A stretch of 8,300 nucleotides of DNA, from assembly GCA_017542695.1 (NCBI GenBank), contig JAFXWT010000217.1, positions 1-8,300 on the forward strand. The letters are read 5' to 3'. Made by a program: the position numbers and the translations under genes. The notes below the pieces were generated by a model that saw only the letters and a list, made by a program, of their open reading frames with translations, did no database searches and was not told the origin of the DNA. Source of the DNA: Clostridia bacterium. GTDB taxonomy: Bacteria > Bacillota_A > Clostridia > Oscillospirales > CAG-272. Shown here in pieces: positions 1 to 7,263 of the stretch; within the stretch, counting starts at the first letter, position 1, and each line of letters begins with the position of its first letter.

Positions 1-1
1 G

Positions 2-976
2 GTCGTCAGCGGAATTGAAAAAGAGATTCTTTCGCTCGGCGGGGAGATACACTATAACACGAAATTCATCGGTTTTGACGCGATAGGCGGCAGGATCAGG
101 TCGATAAAGACTACAGCGGGGGAGATCGGCTGCGGCGTTCTCGTCAGCGCGATAGGTCACAGCGCGAGAGACACGTTTGATGTTTTGTCGGGCGGCGGCG
201 TTACGATGATGCCGAAGGCGTTTTCCGTCGGAGTGAGAATCGAGCATTTACAGGAAGATATCGACAGGATGCTTTACGGCGATATGGCGGGGAACCCGCT
301 TTTGCCGCGCGGCGAGTATTCGCTTTCACACAAATGCAAAAACGGGCGCGGAGTCTATACTTTCTGCATGTGCCCCGGCGGAACGGTCGTCGCCGCGGCG
401 TCGGAGAACGGAGGCGTTGTGACGAACGGAATGAGCGACCACGAACGCAGCGGCAAAAACGCCAACAGCGCGATAGCCGTTTCCGTTTTGCCCGAGGACT
501 ACGGCGGCGACATAAACGGCGCTGTCGCTTTTCAAAGAAATATCGAGCGGCGCGCGTTTGGAGTCGGCGGCGGGGATTATTCGGCTCCCGCGCAGACGGT
601 CGGAAGATTTCTCGGCGCGACGCGTCACGAAAGATTTGGCATAGTCGAGCCGACGTATATGGGCGGAAAAGTCGTCATTTCGGATTTTGACGGAATCTTT
701 CCGGAATTTGTTTTGGAATCACTGAAAGAGGGGCTTTACGATTTTGACAGAAAGCTCCCCGGATTTGCGTCGCACGACGCGGTGCTCACTGCGCCCGAAA
801 CGCGCACGTCGTCGCCGTTGCGTATACCGCGCGGAGATGATTTTCTCGCTTTGGGATATGAAAATTTCTATCCCGCGGGTGAAGGTGCGGGGTACGCCGG
901 CGGCATCACGAGCGCCGGCGTCGACGGCATCAACTGCGCCTTGAAGATAATGGCGCGATATGAGAGAGAAAAATAA
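2..976 (+). CDS. FAD-dependent protein, COG2509 type, C-terminal part (5' end outside window)
   Basis: The frame is open from base 2 to the TAA at 974-976, giving 324 residues with no start visible; a TTG at 185 is in frame but lies inside the conserved region and is not the real start. Residues encoded around 152-180 read AIGHSARDTF, a hallmark of this family of uncharacterised FAD-dependent dehydrogenases. The C-terminal part has the conserved VLTAPETRTSSPLRI segment (about 781-828), and GEGAGYAGGITSAGVDG (about 880-930) matches the usual C-terminal FAD-contacting glycine-rich stretch. Family members are roughly 450-550 residues, so the missing part should carry the N-terminal Rossmann GxGxxG motif. 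The substrate and physiological role of the family are not established. It ends 18 bases before recJ and may share its transcript. The family assignment is firm; any specific reaction would be a guess. Confidence 0.9.
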   Translation, partial: VVSGIEKEILSLGGEIHYNTKFIGFDAIGGRIRSIKTTAGEIGCGVLVSAIGHSARDTFDVLSGGGVTMMPKAFSVGVRIEHLQEDIDRMLYGDMAGNPLLPRGEYSLSHKCKNGRGVYTFCMCPGGTVVAAASENGGVVTNGMSDHERSGKNANSAIAVSVLPEDYGGDINGAVAFQRNIERRAFGVGGGDYSAPAQTVGRFLGATRHERFGIVEPTYMGGKVVISDFDGIFPEFVLESLKEGLYDFDRKLPGFASHDAVLTAPETRTSSPLRIPRGDDFLALGYENFYPAGEGAGYAGGITSAGVDGINCALKIMARYEREK

Positions 977-982
977 AAACTT

Positions 983-988
983 AAGGAG
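983..988 (+). promoter_or_regulatory. ribosome binding site of recJ
   Basis: AAGGAG lies 6 bases before the ATG at 995. It is a near-consensus Shine-Dalgarno sequence and fixes this ATG as the recJ start. It sits in the short gap after the TAA of the preceding gene. Confidence 0.85.
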
Positions 989-994
989 CAATAG

Positions 995-3109
995 ATGTTT
1001 GACAGCAAAAAATGGAACGTACTCGTTCAGGACGAAGAACTGACGCGACGGTTATCCGACGTACTCGGTATCGACGAGATCTGCGCACGTCTTCTAATCA
1101 ATCGAGGATATACCGAGGAGGACGGGGCGCGCGCGTTCATGCAGAAATCTGACGTTTTCTTCCATAATCCTTATTTGATGAAGGATATCGACAAGGCGGT
1201 CTCGATAATCAAGGGCGCACTTGAAAACGATGAGAAGATCACGATATACGGCGACTACGACGTCGACGGAGTGACGGCGGTGTCGGTGCTTTATATGTAT
1301 CTGCGCGAGCACGGCGGGAACGTCGATTACTACATACCGACGCGCGACGGCGAGGGATACGGACTCAACACCGCCGCATTCGATACAATAAAGCAGCGCG
1401 GCACCGATCTTATAATTACCGTCGACACGGGTATCACGGCGATCGACGAGGTCGCTTACGCAAAGTCGATAGGGATGAGAGTAGTCGTGACGGATCACCA
1501 CGAATGCCGTCCCGAACTTCCTCTTGCCGACGCGGTCGTCAATCCGAAGCGCCCCGACTGCGGGTATCCGTTCAAAGAGCTTTCGGGCGTCGGCGTTGTG
1601 TTCAAGATTATCTGCGCGCTCGAGCTTGACTATGTCAACGGCGGCGAGTATAACCTTTACACGATCAAGGATATGTGCAAGCGTTATATCGACATCGTGA
1701 CGATAGGCACGATAGCCGACGTTATGCCGCTTGTGGGCGAAAACAGAATAATCGTTCATCTCGGACTCGGTATGCTCCAGAATGTCAGACACGTCGGCAT
1801 CCGCGCGCTGTTCAGAGCGTCGGGTATAATCGGAGGCAATTCGCCTAAGAAGATCACGTCGTCAACGATCAGCTTTACGATAGCGCCGAAAATCAACGCC
1901 GTAGGCAGGATAAGCAGCGCGGAACGCGCTGTAAAGCTGTTTTTGACAGATTCGCCCGCGAAAGCGGACGTCATCGCCGACGAGCTTTGCGCGATAAACC
2001 GCGAACGTCAGGAGCTTGAAAACGTAATATACAAAGAGGCGTTCGATCAGATCTGTTCTGTCTATAAGCCGGGTGAGGACAGCGTCATCGTTCTTGCGAG
2101 CGACAGCTGGCACCACGGCGTTATCGGTATAGTCGCTTCGCGTCTGACCGAAAAATTCGGCGTGCCGTCGGTGCTCATATCGTTCGAGGGCGTTGCTCCC
2201 GACGAAAACGGGCGCGTCATCGGCAAGGGGTCGGTTCGTAGCGTCAAGGGGATCAATATAGTCGAAGCGCTCGCGAGCTGCTCGGATATTCTGTCGAAAT
2301 TCGGCGGTCACGCTCTCGCCGCAGGACTTTCCGTCGATGAAAAGAACGTCGATGAGCTGCGCCGCAGACTGAATGAATACATAAAGAAAACTGACCGCGA
2401 GATCGAGCGCTCGATGATGCTCGACGTGGAAACGGAGATCACCGAACAAAACGTTACGGAAAAGACAGCGGATGCAATATCTCTTCTCGAGCCGTACGGC
2501 GCAGGAAATCCCGTTCCGCTTTTCGTTTTGCGCGGCGCGAAGATTACCGAGCTTACCGTTCTCAGCAGCGGAAAGCACACGAAAATGATGCTGCGCCGCG
2601 GCGAAAACGATATGTATGCCGTTATTTTCGGCAATAATCTTTCGAGCGAGGGATTTATCGTCGGAGACGAGGTCGACGTCGTTTGCAGTATCGACATAAA
2701 TGAATTCCGCGGAAATAAGAACGTACAGCTGATTGTGCGCGACATCGACAGATCAGCGCGCGACAAGGAGCGTGTGAACGCCGAATACGAAAGCGTAAAA
2801 TCGGTCCTTGAAGACGCGTCGCTCGTCGAAAAATGCGATGTTCCCGAAAGAGACGATTTCATCAGAGTCTATTCGGAAATAAAGAACGTGGAATCCGAAA
2901 AGGTGGATTTCAGAGTGTTCGCGCTTTGCTTTCCGGAATTTTCGTATATAAAGCTCGCCGTGATATTGAAGGCGTTGTATCAGGCGGGGATAATTGACAT
3001 GGAATACGATCCGACGCGTCCGTTGCTTATGAAGATAAGACTCAACAAGGTCGACGGAAAATGTGATCTTGCTCAAACGCCGATAATGAAGGAATTGAGT
3101 GAAAAATGA
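995..3109 (+). CDS. recJ: single-stranded-DNA-specific 5'-3' exonuclease RecJ
   Basis: RecJ degrades single-stranded DNA 5' to 3' in recombination, mismatch and base-excision repair, using two metal ions. The 704-residue product has the DHH-phosphoesterase motifs in order: YGDYDVDGVTA (residues 85-95), VDTGIT with D144, DHH at 167-169, and TIADVMP with D242. The DHHA1 domain follows, with SWHHGVIGIVASR and GGHALAAGLS (GGH at 437-439). Next comes an OB-fold-like region starting near LLEPYGAGNP. After about residue 585 there is a further C-terminal segment of the kind seen in Bacillus/Clostridia RecJ, which explains why it is longer than the roughly 580-residue E. coli enzyme. All catalytic residues I can check are present. 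The start has a good ribosome site, and the TGA overlaps the rel ATG, implying translational coupling. Confidence 0.97.
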   Translation: MFDSKKWNVLVQDEELTRRLSDVLGIDEICARLLINRGYTEEDGARAFMQKSDVFFHNPYLMKDIDKAVSIIKGALENDEKITIYGDYDVDGVTAVSVLYMYLREHGGNVDYYIPTRDGEGYGLNTAAFDTIKQRGTDLIITVDTGITAIDEVAYAKSIGMRVVVTDHHECRPELPLADAVVNPKRPDCGYPFKELSGVGVVFKIICALELDYVNGGEYNLYTIKDMCKRYIDIVTIGTIADVMPLVGENRIIVHLGLGMLQNVRHVGIRALFRASGIIGGNSPKKITSSTISFTIAPKINAVGRISSAERAVKLFLTDSPAKADVIADELCAINRERQELENVIYKEAFDQICSVYKPGEDSVIVLASDSWHHGVIGIVASRLTEKFGVPSVLISFEGVAPDENGRVIGKGSVRSVKGINIVEALASCSDILSKFGGHALAAGLSVDEKNVDELRRRLNEYIKKTDREIERSMMLDVETEITEQNVTEKTADAISLLEPYGAGNPVPLFVLRGAKITELTVLSSGKHTKMMLRRGENDMYAVIFGNNLSSEGFIVGDEVDVVCSIDINEFRGNKNVQLIVRDIDRSARDKERVNAEYESVKSVLEDASLVEKCDVPERDDFIRVYSEIKNVESEKVDFRVFALCFPEFSYIKLAVILKALYQAGIIDMEYDPTRPLLMKIRLNKVDGKCDLAQTPIMKELSEK

Positions 3110-5301
3110 ACGATAATATTGACGGTCTTGTTGTATCGCTTGAAAAATCGGGCAAAAAGTACAACATCGAAAAGATCAAAAAAGCATTTGAATTCGCGCG
3201 AGAGCTGCACGAGGGGCAATTCCGCAAAAGCGGGGAAAAATACATCTGCCATCCCGTGGCCGTCGCCGAGATCGTCGTGGATTTCGGGCTTGACACCGAC
3301 TCGATATGCGCGGCGCTCCTTCACGACACGCTTGAAGATTGCGCCGACAAAGTCGATCTCCAGATGATCAAGCGCGAGTTCGGCGCGCAGGTCGCGGAAC
3401 TCGTCGACGGACTTACGAAGCTCGTTCAGCTCAAGTTCGCAGACAAGGAAGACATCCACATGGAGAGTCTTCGCAAAATGTTTCTTGCGATGGCAAAGGA
3501 CGTGCGCGTAATATTCATAAAGCTTGCCGACAGACTCCACAATATGCGTGCTCTCGACGCGCAGCCCGAGGAAAAGCGCCGCCGCATCGCGCTTGAAACG
3601 ATGCACGTTTATGCGCCGCTTGCTCACCGTCTCGGTATGCAAAGAGTCAAGCAGGAACTTGAAAACGAATCGCTGTCTTATCTCGATCCGAATGGATACG
3701 AGGCGGTCAGGAAAGATATTGACCGCAAATTCGGGCAGAATCAGGATTTTATCGAGAATACGAAAAAGCAGATATCTGCAAAGCTCGAGGAAAACGGCAT
3801 CAACTGTTCGCTTGAAGGGCGCGTAAAATCGGTTTACAGTATATACCGAAAAATGTATAAGCAGGGCAAGAGCTTTGATGAGATCTACGACTTTTATGCC
3901 GTGCGTATCATTGTTAACACGGAGCTTGAATGCTATACCGCGCTCGGTATTATCCACGAGATGTACAACACCATTCCCGGACGGTTCAAGGACTACATCT
4001 CGATACCGAAGCCGAATATGTACCGTTCGCTGCACACTACTGTCATCGGGCGCGACGGCATTCCGTTTGAGGTACAGATAAGAACGTGGGAAATGCATCA
4101 GATCGCCGAATTCGGTATCGCGGCGCATTGGAAATACAAATCGGGCGACAAAGGCGGTCTTGAACTCGACCAGAAGCTCGAATGGATATCGAAGCTCGTC
4201 GAAAACGAGTCGTCGACGCTTGATCCCGACGATTTTATCGACGCGCTGAAGATCGACATCTTTTCAGACGAAACGTTCGTTTTCACGCCGCGAGGCGACG
4301 TTATAACGCTCCCGCAGGACGCGAACTGCATCGACTTTGCGTACCGCATACATTCCGACGTCGGAAACAGGATGGTCGGTGCGAAAGTCAACGGCGTCAT
4401 CGTTCCGATCGACCGAACGCTTCACAATGGCGAGATCGTCGAGGTCATCACGTCGTCGTCGACAAAGGGACCGAGCCGCGACTGGCTGAAGATCGCTAAA
4501 ACAAGCGACGCCAAAGGTAAAATTCGCCAGTGGTTCAAAAAAGAAAAACGCGACGAGAACATCGTCGCAGGCAAGGACGAAATAACCAACGAAATCAAAC
4601 GTTTCGGCAAATGCACGCCCGATCAGTTCAATGAAATCGTGACAAACGTCGCGGCGAGAATGGGAATGGGAAGCGCCGACGATCTGTTCAACATGATCGG
4701 CTACGGCGGTTTGTCCGTCAGTAAAATATCCGGTCGTCTGCGAGACGAATATGAAAAAATGATCATTCCCGAGGCGGAGCCGATCACCGATGCGTCGCAG
4801 ATACAAACCGTCAGCGCGCCGGAGGCGAGCAGCGGCGGCACGGGCGTCATCGTTGACGGCGAAGAGGGCTGTGTCGTCAAATTCGCAAAATGCTGCAACC
4901 CGCTACCCGGCGACGCCATTGTCGGCTTTATCACAAAAGGATTCGGAATTTCGGTACACAAAGTCGACTGTCCGAATATCATTTATGATATGGAAAAGAA
5001 AAAAGATCGTCTCGTCACGGTCGAGTGGCGGCGCGGAAGCATCGAGGAGCACGTCGACAGATACGAGGCGCTGCTTCAGGTATTCACCGAGGACAGGATC
5101 TCCATGCTTGCCGACATAAGCATAGCGCTTGCAGACATGCGCGTGTCGATCACTCAGGTCAACACCAAGAAAAAGAGCGACGGCGACGTGATAATCAATA
5201 TTGCCGTGTCGTGCAAAAACGTAAATCATCTTCACAGTATCGTGTCGCGTCTGCGCTCGATAAACGGCGTCATTGACGTAAAGAGAGGTTATTCAAAATA
5301 A
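3106..5301 (+). CDS. rel: bifunctional (p)ppGpp synthetase/hydrolase (Rel, RelA/SpoT family)
   Basis: The enzyme makes (p)ppGpp from ATP and GDP/GTP on starved ribosomes and hydrolyses it otherwise, setting the stringent response. The 731 residues give the full long-RSH layout. The HD hydrolase domain has H49, H73-D74 and E77-D78 plus the KLADRLHNMR motif with D142 and N146, so hydrolysis should work. The synthetase domain has D262 (DFYAVR) and E322 (EVQIRT). RFKD at 293-296 is the RxKD signature of bifunctional Rel rather than the ExDD of synthetase-only RelA. A TGS domain runs from about 391 to 450. A zinc-finger-like region carries C596, C597, H618 and C622, and an ACT domain occupies about 655-731. 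The ATG overlaps the recJ stop as ATGA; AAGGA at 3089-3093 is a plausible but distant ribosome site. It is often labelled relA in Firmicutes. Confidence 0.97.
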   Translation: MNDNIDGLVVSLEKSGKKYNIEKIKKAFEFARELHEGQFRKSGEKYICHPVAVAEIVVDFGLDTDSICAALLHDTLEDCADKVDLQMIKREFGAQVAELVDGLTKLVQLKFADKEDIHMESLRKMFLAMAKDVRVIFIKLADRLHNMRALDAQPEEKRRRIALETMHVYAPLAHRLGMQRVKQELENESLSYLDPNGYEAVRKDIDRKFGQNQDFIENTKKQISAKLEENGINCSLEGRVKSVYSIYRKMYKQGKSFDEIYDFYAVRIIVNTELECYTALGIIHEMYNTIPGRFKDYISIPKPNMYRSLHTTVIGRDGIPFEVQIRTWEMHQIAEFGIAAHWKYKSGDKGGLELDQKLEWISKLVENESSTLDPDDFIDALKIDIFSDETFVFTPRGDVITLPQDANCIDFAYRIHSDVGNRMVGAKVNGVIVPIDRTLHNGEIVEVITSSSTKGPSRDWLKIAKTSDAKGKIRQWFKKEKRDENIVAGKDEITNEIKRFGKCTPDQFNEIVTNVAARMGMGSADDLFNMIGYGGLSVSKISGRLRDEYEKMIIPEAEPITDASQIQTVSAPEASSGGTGVIVDGEEGCVVKFAKCCNPLPGDAIVGFITKGFGISVHKVDCPNIIYDMEKKKDRLVTVEWRRGSIEEHVDRYEALLQVFTEDRISMLADISIALADMRVSITQVNTKKKSDGDVIINIAVSCKNVNHLHSIVSRLRSINGVIDVKRGYSK

Positions 5302-5401
5302 TATGAGAGTGGTTATACAAAGAGTACTCCGTTCGAGCGTCGTTTCGGACGGCGTGCCGACAGGGAAGAGCAACGCGGGACTTATGATACTTCTCGGAGT
5401 A

Positions 5402-5404
5402 TAG
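5402..5404 (+). other. in-frame TAG (amber) codon within dtd
   Basis: This is codon 34 counted from the ATG at 5303, directly after GLMILLGV and before RGDGEKDA. In E. coli and B. subtilis Dtd the equivalent site is a variable loop residue (Glu and Thr respectively, from memory), so many amino acids would be tolerated there. A single base change from GAG, CAG, AAG, TAC/TAT or TCG would produce it. Confidence 0.95.
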
Positions 5405-5407
5405 CGC

Positions 5408-5434
5408 GGCGACGGTGAAAAAGACGCCGTCGCT
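5408..5434 (+). other. potential stem-loop just 3' of the dtd TAG
   Basis: Seven Watson-Crick pairs join 5409-5415 (GCGACGG) to 5427-5433 (CCGTCGC). The stem can extend inward through a T-G wobble (5416/5426) and a G-C pair (5417/5425), and outward through a G-T wobble (5408/5434). This leaves a 7-base loop, 5418-5424 (AAAAAGA). The stem begins 4 bases after the TAG, or 5 bases if the outer wobble is not counted. No T-run follows, so it is not an intrinsic terminator. The local sequence is rich in GACG/CGTC, so chance pairing is a real alternative. Confidence 0.4.
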
Positions 5435-5750
5435 CTTGCCGAAAAGATCGCAAAACTCCGCATTTTCTGCGACGAAAACGGAAAGATGAACAAAAGCGTC
5501 GTCGATACAGGCGGCTCGGCGCTCGTCGTGTCAAATTTCACACTTTACGCCAATTACGCGCACGGAAACAGACCTGATTATTTCACATCCGAGGGACCCG
5601 AACGCGCAAATGAGCTGTACGAATTTTTTGTTTCAGAACTGCGGAAAAGTTTGCCCGTCGAAACCGGCGTTTTCGGAGCGGATATGACCATCGACATGGT
5701 CTGCGACGGCCCCGTGACTATAATTATGGACAGCGAAATTTTACTTAACA

Positions 5751-5755
5751 AAGGA
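5751..5755 (+). promoter_or_regulatory. ribosome binding site of hemZ inside the dtd 3' end
   Basis: AAGGA lies 8 bases before the ATG at 5764, within the last codons of dtd. It supports the ATG that overlaps the dtd TGA. It also means hemZ could be initiated on its own even if ribosomes leave the message at the dtd TAG. Confidence 0.7.
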
Positions 5756-5763
5756 AAAACCGA

Positions 5764-7263
5764 ATGAAACTTACGGTAAATGGAAATATAAACGAATACT
5801 ACGTTCAAACGCTGTGCCTGCTGTTTTTTCCCGGCTCGCGCTTTTCAAAAAGCGACTCGGAGCCGGAAGGATCTCCGTGCGCCGACGTCAACGTGACGGA
5901 AGATAATGATACGGTCACTGCCACCGTATCGCTGTCGTTTGACGGAAAGCACTCTCAAAAAACGGCGACTGAACAGCTTTCCGCGTCGTCGCCGATATCG
6001 GATGCGCACAGGATAGCAGTCGGAAAAGCGTTTTTCGCGGCGGGGAAGTCGATCTTCGGCATATCGCCTCAGTGGGGCATCCTCACCGGCGTGCGCCCGT
6101 CAAAGATAGCGTTAAAGCAGCTTTTTGACGGAAAAACAAAGGCGGAAGTAAGGTCCTGCCTTTCAAAAGAACTGTTCGTTTCACCGAAAAAGGCGGCGCT
6201 TGTGACCGACATCGCGGCGACCGAAAAAAAGATCATTTCAAAAGTGCCGGGACGCTCGTGCAGCGTATATATTTCGATACCGTTCTGCCCGTCGCGGTGC
6301 AGCTATTGTTCGTTCGTTTCGGTTTCATCGAAAAAGCTCTTGTCCATGCTCGACGACTACCTTGACAGGCTTATTTTCGACCTCGACAGGTGCTTTGAGA
6401 CGATAAGATCACTCGGACTGACCGTTTCGACAGTATACGTCGGAGGCGGAACACCAACGACGCTCGACGAAAAGCAGCTTAAAACGCTTACCGACGCGGT
6501 GATGAGGAACATCGACGTTTCAACACTTGAGGAATACACCGTCGAAGCGGGGCGTCCAGACACCGTTACGGCGGAAAAGCTTCATATTTTGAGGGAGAGC
6601 GGCGTGACCCGCGTCAGCGTCAACACGCAGACGCTCAACGACGACGTGCTTGAAGCAATAGGTCGTCATCACACATCGAAGCAGTTTCTCGAGGCGTTCG
6701 AGCTTGCGAAAAGATCGGGTATTCCGCACATCAACACCGACCTCATCGCAGGGCTTCCCGGCGAGGGATTCCGCAGTTTTTCGGAGACGATCGACAGGAT
6801 GATCGAGCTCAGACCCGACAATCTCACGTTCCACACGCTTTGTATCAAGAGCGCCGCGGATTTTGCAAAGCAAATGCGCGGGATGGATCCCGCGGGCAGC
6901 GGCGACGCGTCAAAAAGCGTCGATTACGCGCAGGCATCGGCAAAAAACGCGGGTTACATACCTTATTATATATACCGACAAAAAAACACCGTTGAAAATC
7001 TCGAAAATGTCGGATTCGCTTTGCCTGGCGCGGAGGGACGATACAACATTTATATGATGGAAGAGATACACAGCATCTTCGCCGTTGGCGCGGGGGCTGT
7101 GTCAAAGCTCGTTTCGGCAGACAAAAAACTGATCGAGCGAATATTTGAATTCAAATATCCATACGAATATATTGCGGAAAACAAATACGCTTCAAACACT
7201 GAAAAAGCGTGCAAGATCATAGATTTTTACAACACAAAATGGAGTGATACGGGGGCTCAATGA
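5764..7263 (+). CDS. hemZ: HemZ-type radical SAM protein (coproporphyrinogen III dehydrogenase family)
   Basis: HemZ belongs to the oxygen-independent coproporphyrinogen III oxidase group of radical SAM enzymes, which decarboxylate the propionates of coproporphyrinogen III in heme synthesis. The 499-residue length fits HemZ. The N-terminal ~165 residues are the HemZ-specific extension, including GILTGVRPSKIALKQLF from about residue 105. The 4Fe-4S site CPSRCSYC gives C175, C179 and C182 in CxxxCxxC spacing. GGGTPT at 227-232 is the SAM-binding glycine motif, and EYTVEAGRPD and NTDLIAGLPGEG match the barrel strands of HemN-like enzymes. The ATG overlaps the dtd TGA, and the TGA overlaps the next ATG. 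The family call is firm. Actual heme synthesis is an inference, because many anaerobic Clostridia keep hemZ-like genes without a full pathway and no other heme gene is in view. Confidence 0.93.
   Translation: MKLTVNGNINEYYVQTLCLLFFPGSRFSKSDSEPEGSPCADVNVTEDNDTVTATVSLSFDGKHSQKTATEQLSASSPISDAHRIAVGKAFFAAGKSIFGISPQWGILTGVRPSKIALKQLFDGKTKAEVRSCLSKELFVSPKKAALVTDIAATEKKIISKVPGRSCSVYISIPFCPSRCSYCSFVSVSSKKLLSMLDDYLDRLIFDLDRCFETIRSLGLTVSTVYVGGGTPTTLDEKQLKTLTDAVMRNIDVSTLEEYTVEAGRPDTVTAEKLHILRESGVTRVSVNTQTLNDDVLEAIGRHHTSKQFLEAFELAKRSGIPHINTDLIAGLPGEGFRSFSETIDRMIELRPDNLTFHTLCIKSAADFAKQMRGMDPAGSGDASKSVDYAQASAKNAGYIPYYIYRQKNTVENLENVGFALPGAEGRYNIYMMEEIHSIFAVGAGAVSKLVSADKKLIERIFEFKYPYEYIAENKYASNTEKACKIIDFYNTKWSDTGAQ

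Larger units (their letters stand above)
5303..5767 (+). pseudogene. dtd: D-aminoacyl-tRNA deacylase (dtd) interrupted by in-frame TAG at codon 34
   Basis: Dtd removes D-amino acids, and glycine from tRNA-Ala, from mischarged tRNAs in the cytoplasm. From the ATG at 5303, one base after the rel stop, the frame begins MRVVIQRVLRSSVV, the expected family N-terminus. It runs to GLMILLGV, meets TAG at 5402-5404, then continues without further lesion to TGA at 5765-5767. Counting the TAG as a residue the product is 154 long, normal for the family. After the stop are KLRIF, the active-site strand SNFTLYA (S77-L81, T80 at the usual place; the family norm is SQFTL), PVETGVFGADM, and the Gly-cisPro pair G136-P137 in DGPVT. 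The first ATG after the TAG is at 5486 (codon 62), so a restart would lose about 40% of the fold. The gene identity is very secure. Whether it is dead, suppressed or a sequence error is open. GAGAGG at 5283-5288 is a weak ribosome site. Confidence 0.85.

Noticed and set aside
185..976. TTG at 185 as the real start of the first gene
   Set aside because: The conserved AIGHSARDTF motif lies upstream in the same open frame, so the gene continues to the left of the window.
3073..4128. 351-codon open frame on the minus strand opposite rel
   Set aside because: It lies wholly across a well-conserved gene, has no recognisable domain, and is explained by codon bias of the sense strand. The same holds for the minus-strand frames at 1094-1792 and 1862-2578.
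995..5301. High frequency of GTCGAC and CGTCG words as a possible dispersed repeat or uptake signal
   Set aside because: The occurrences follow frequent Val-Asp and Ser/Val codons with C- or G-ending bias and show no spacing or strand pattern.
5486..5767. Independent 93-residue small gene starting at ATG 5486
   Set aside because: It is the in-frame C-terminal part of dtd. It has no well-spaced ribosome site and would lack the N-terminal strands of the fold.
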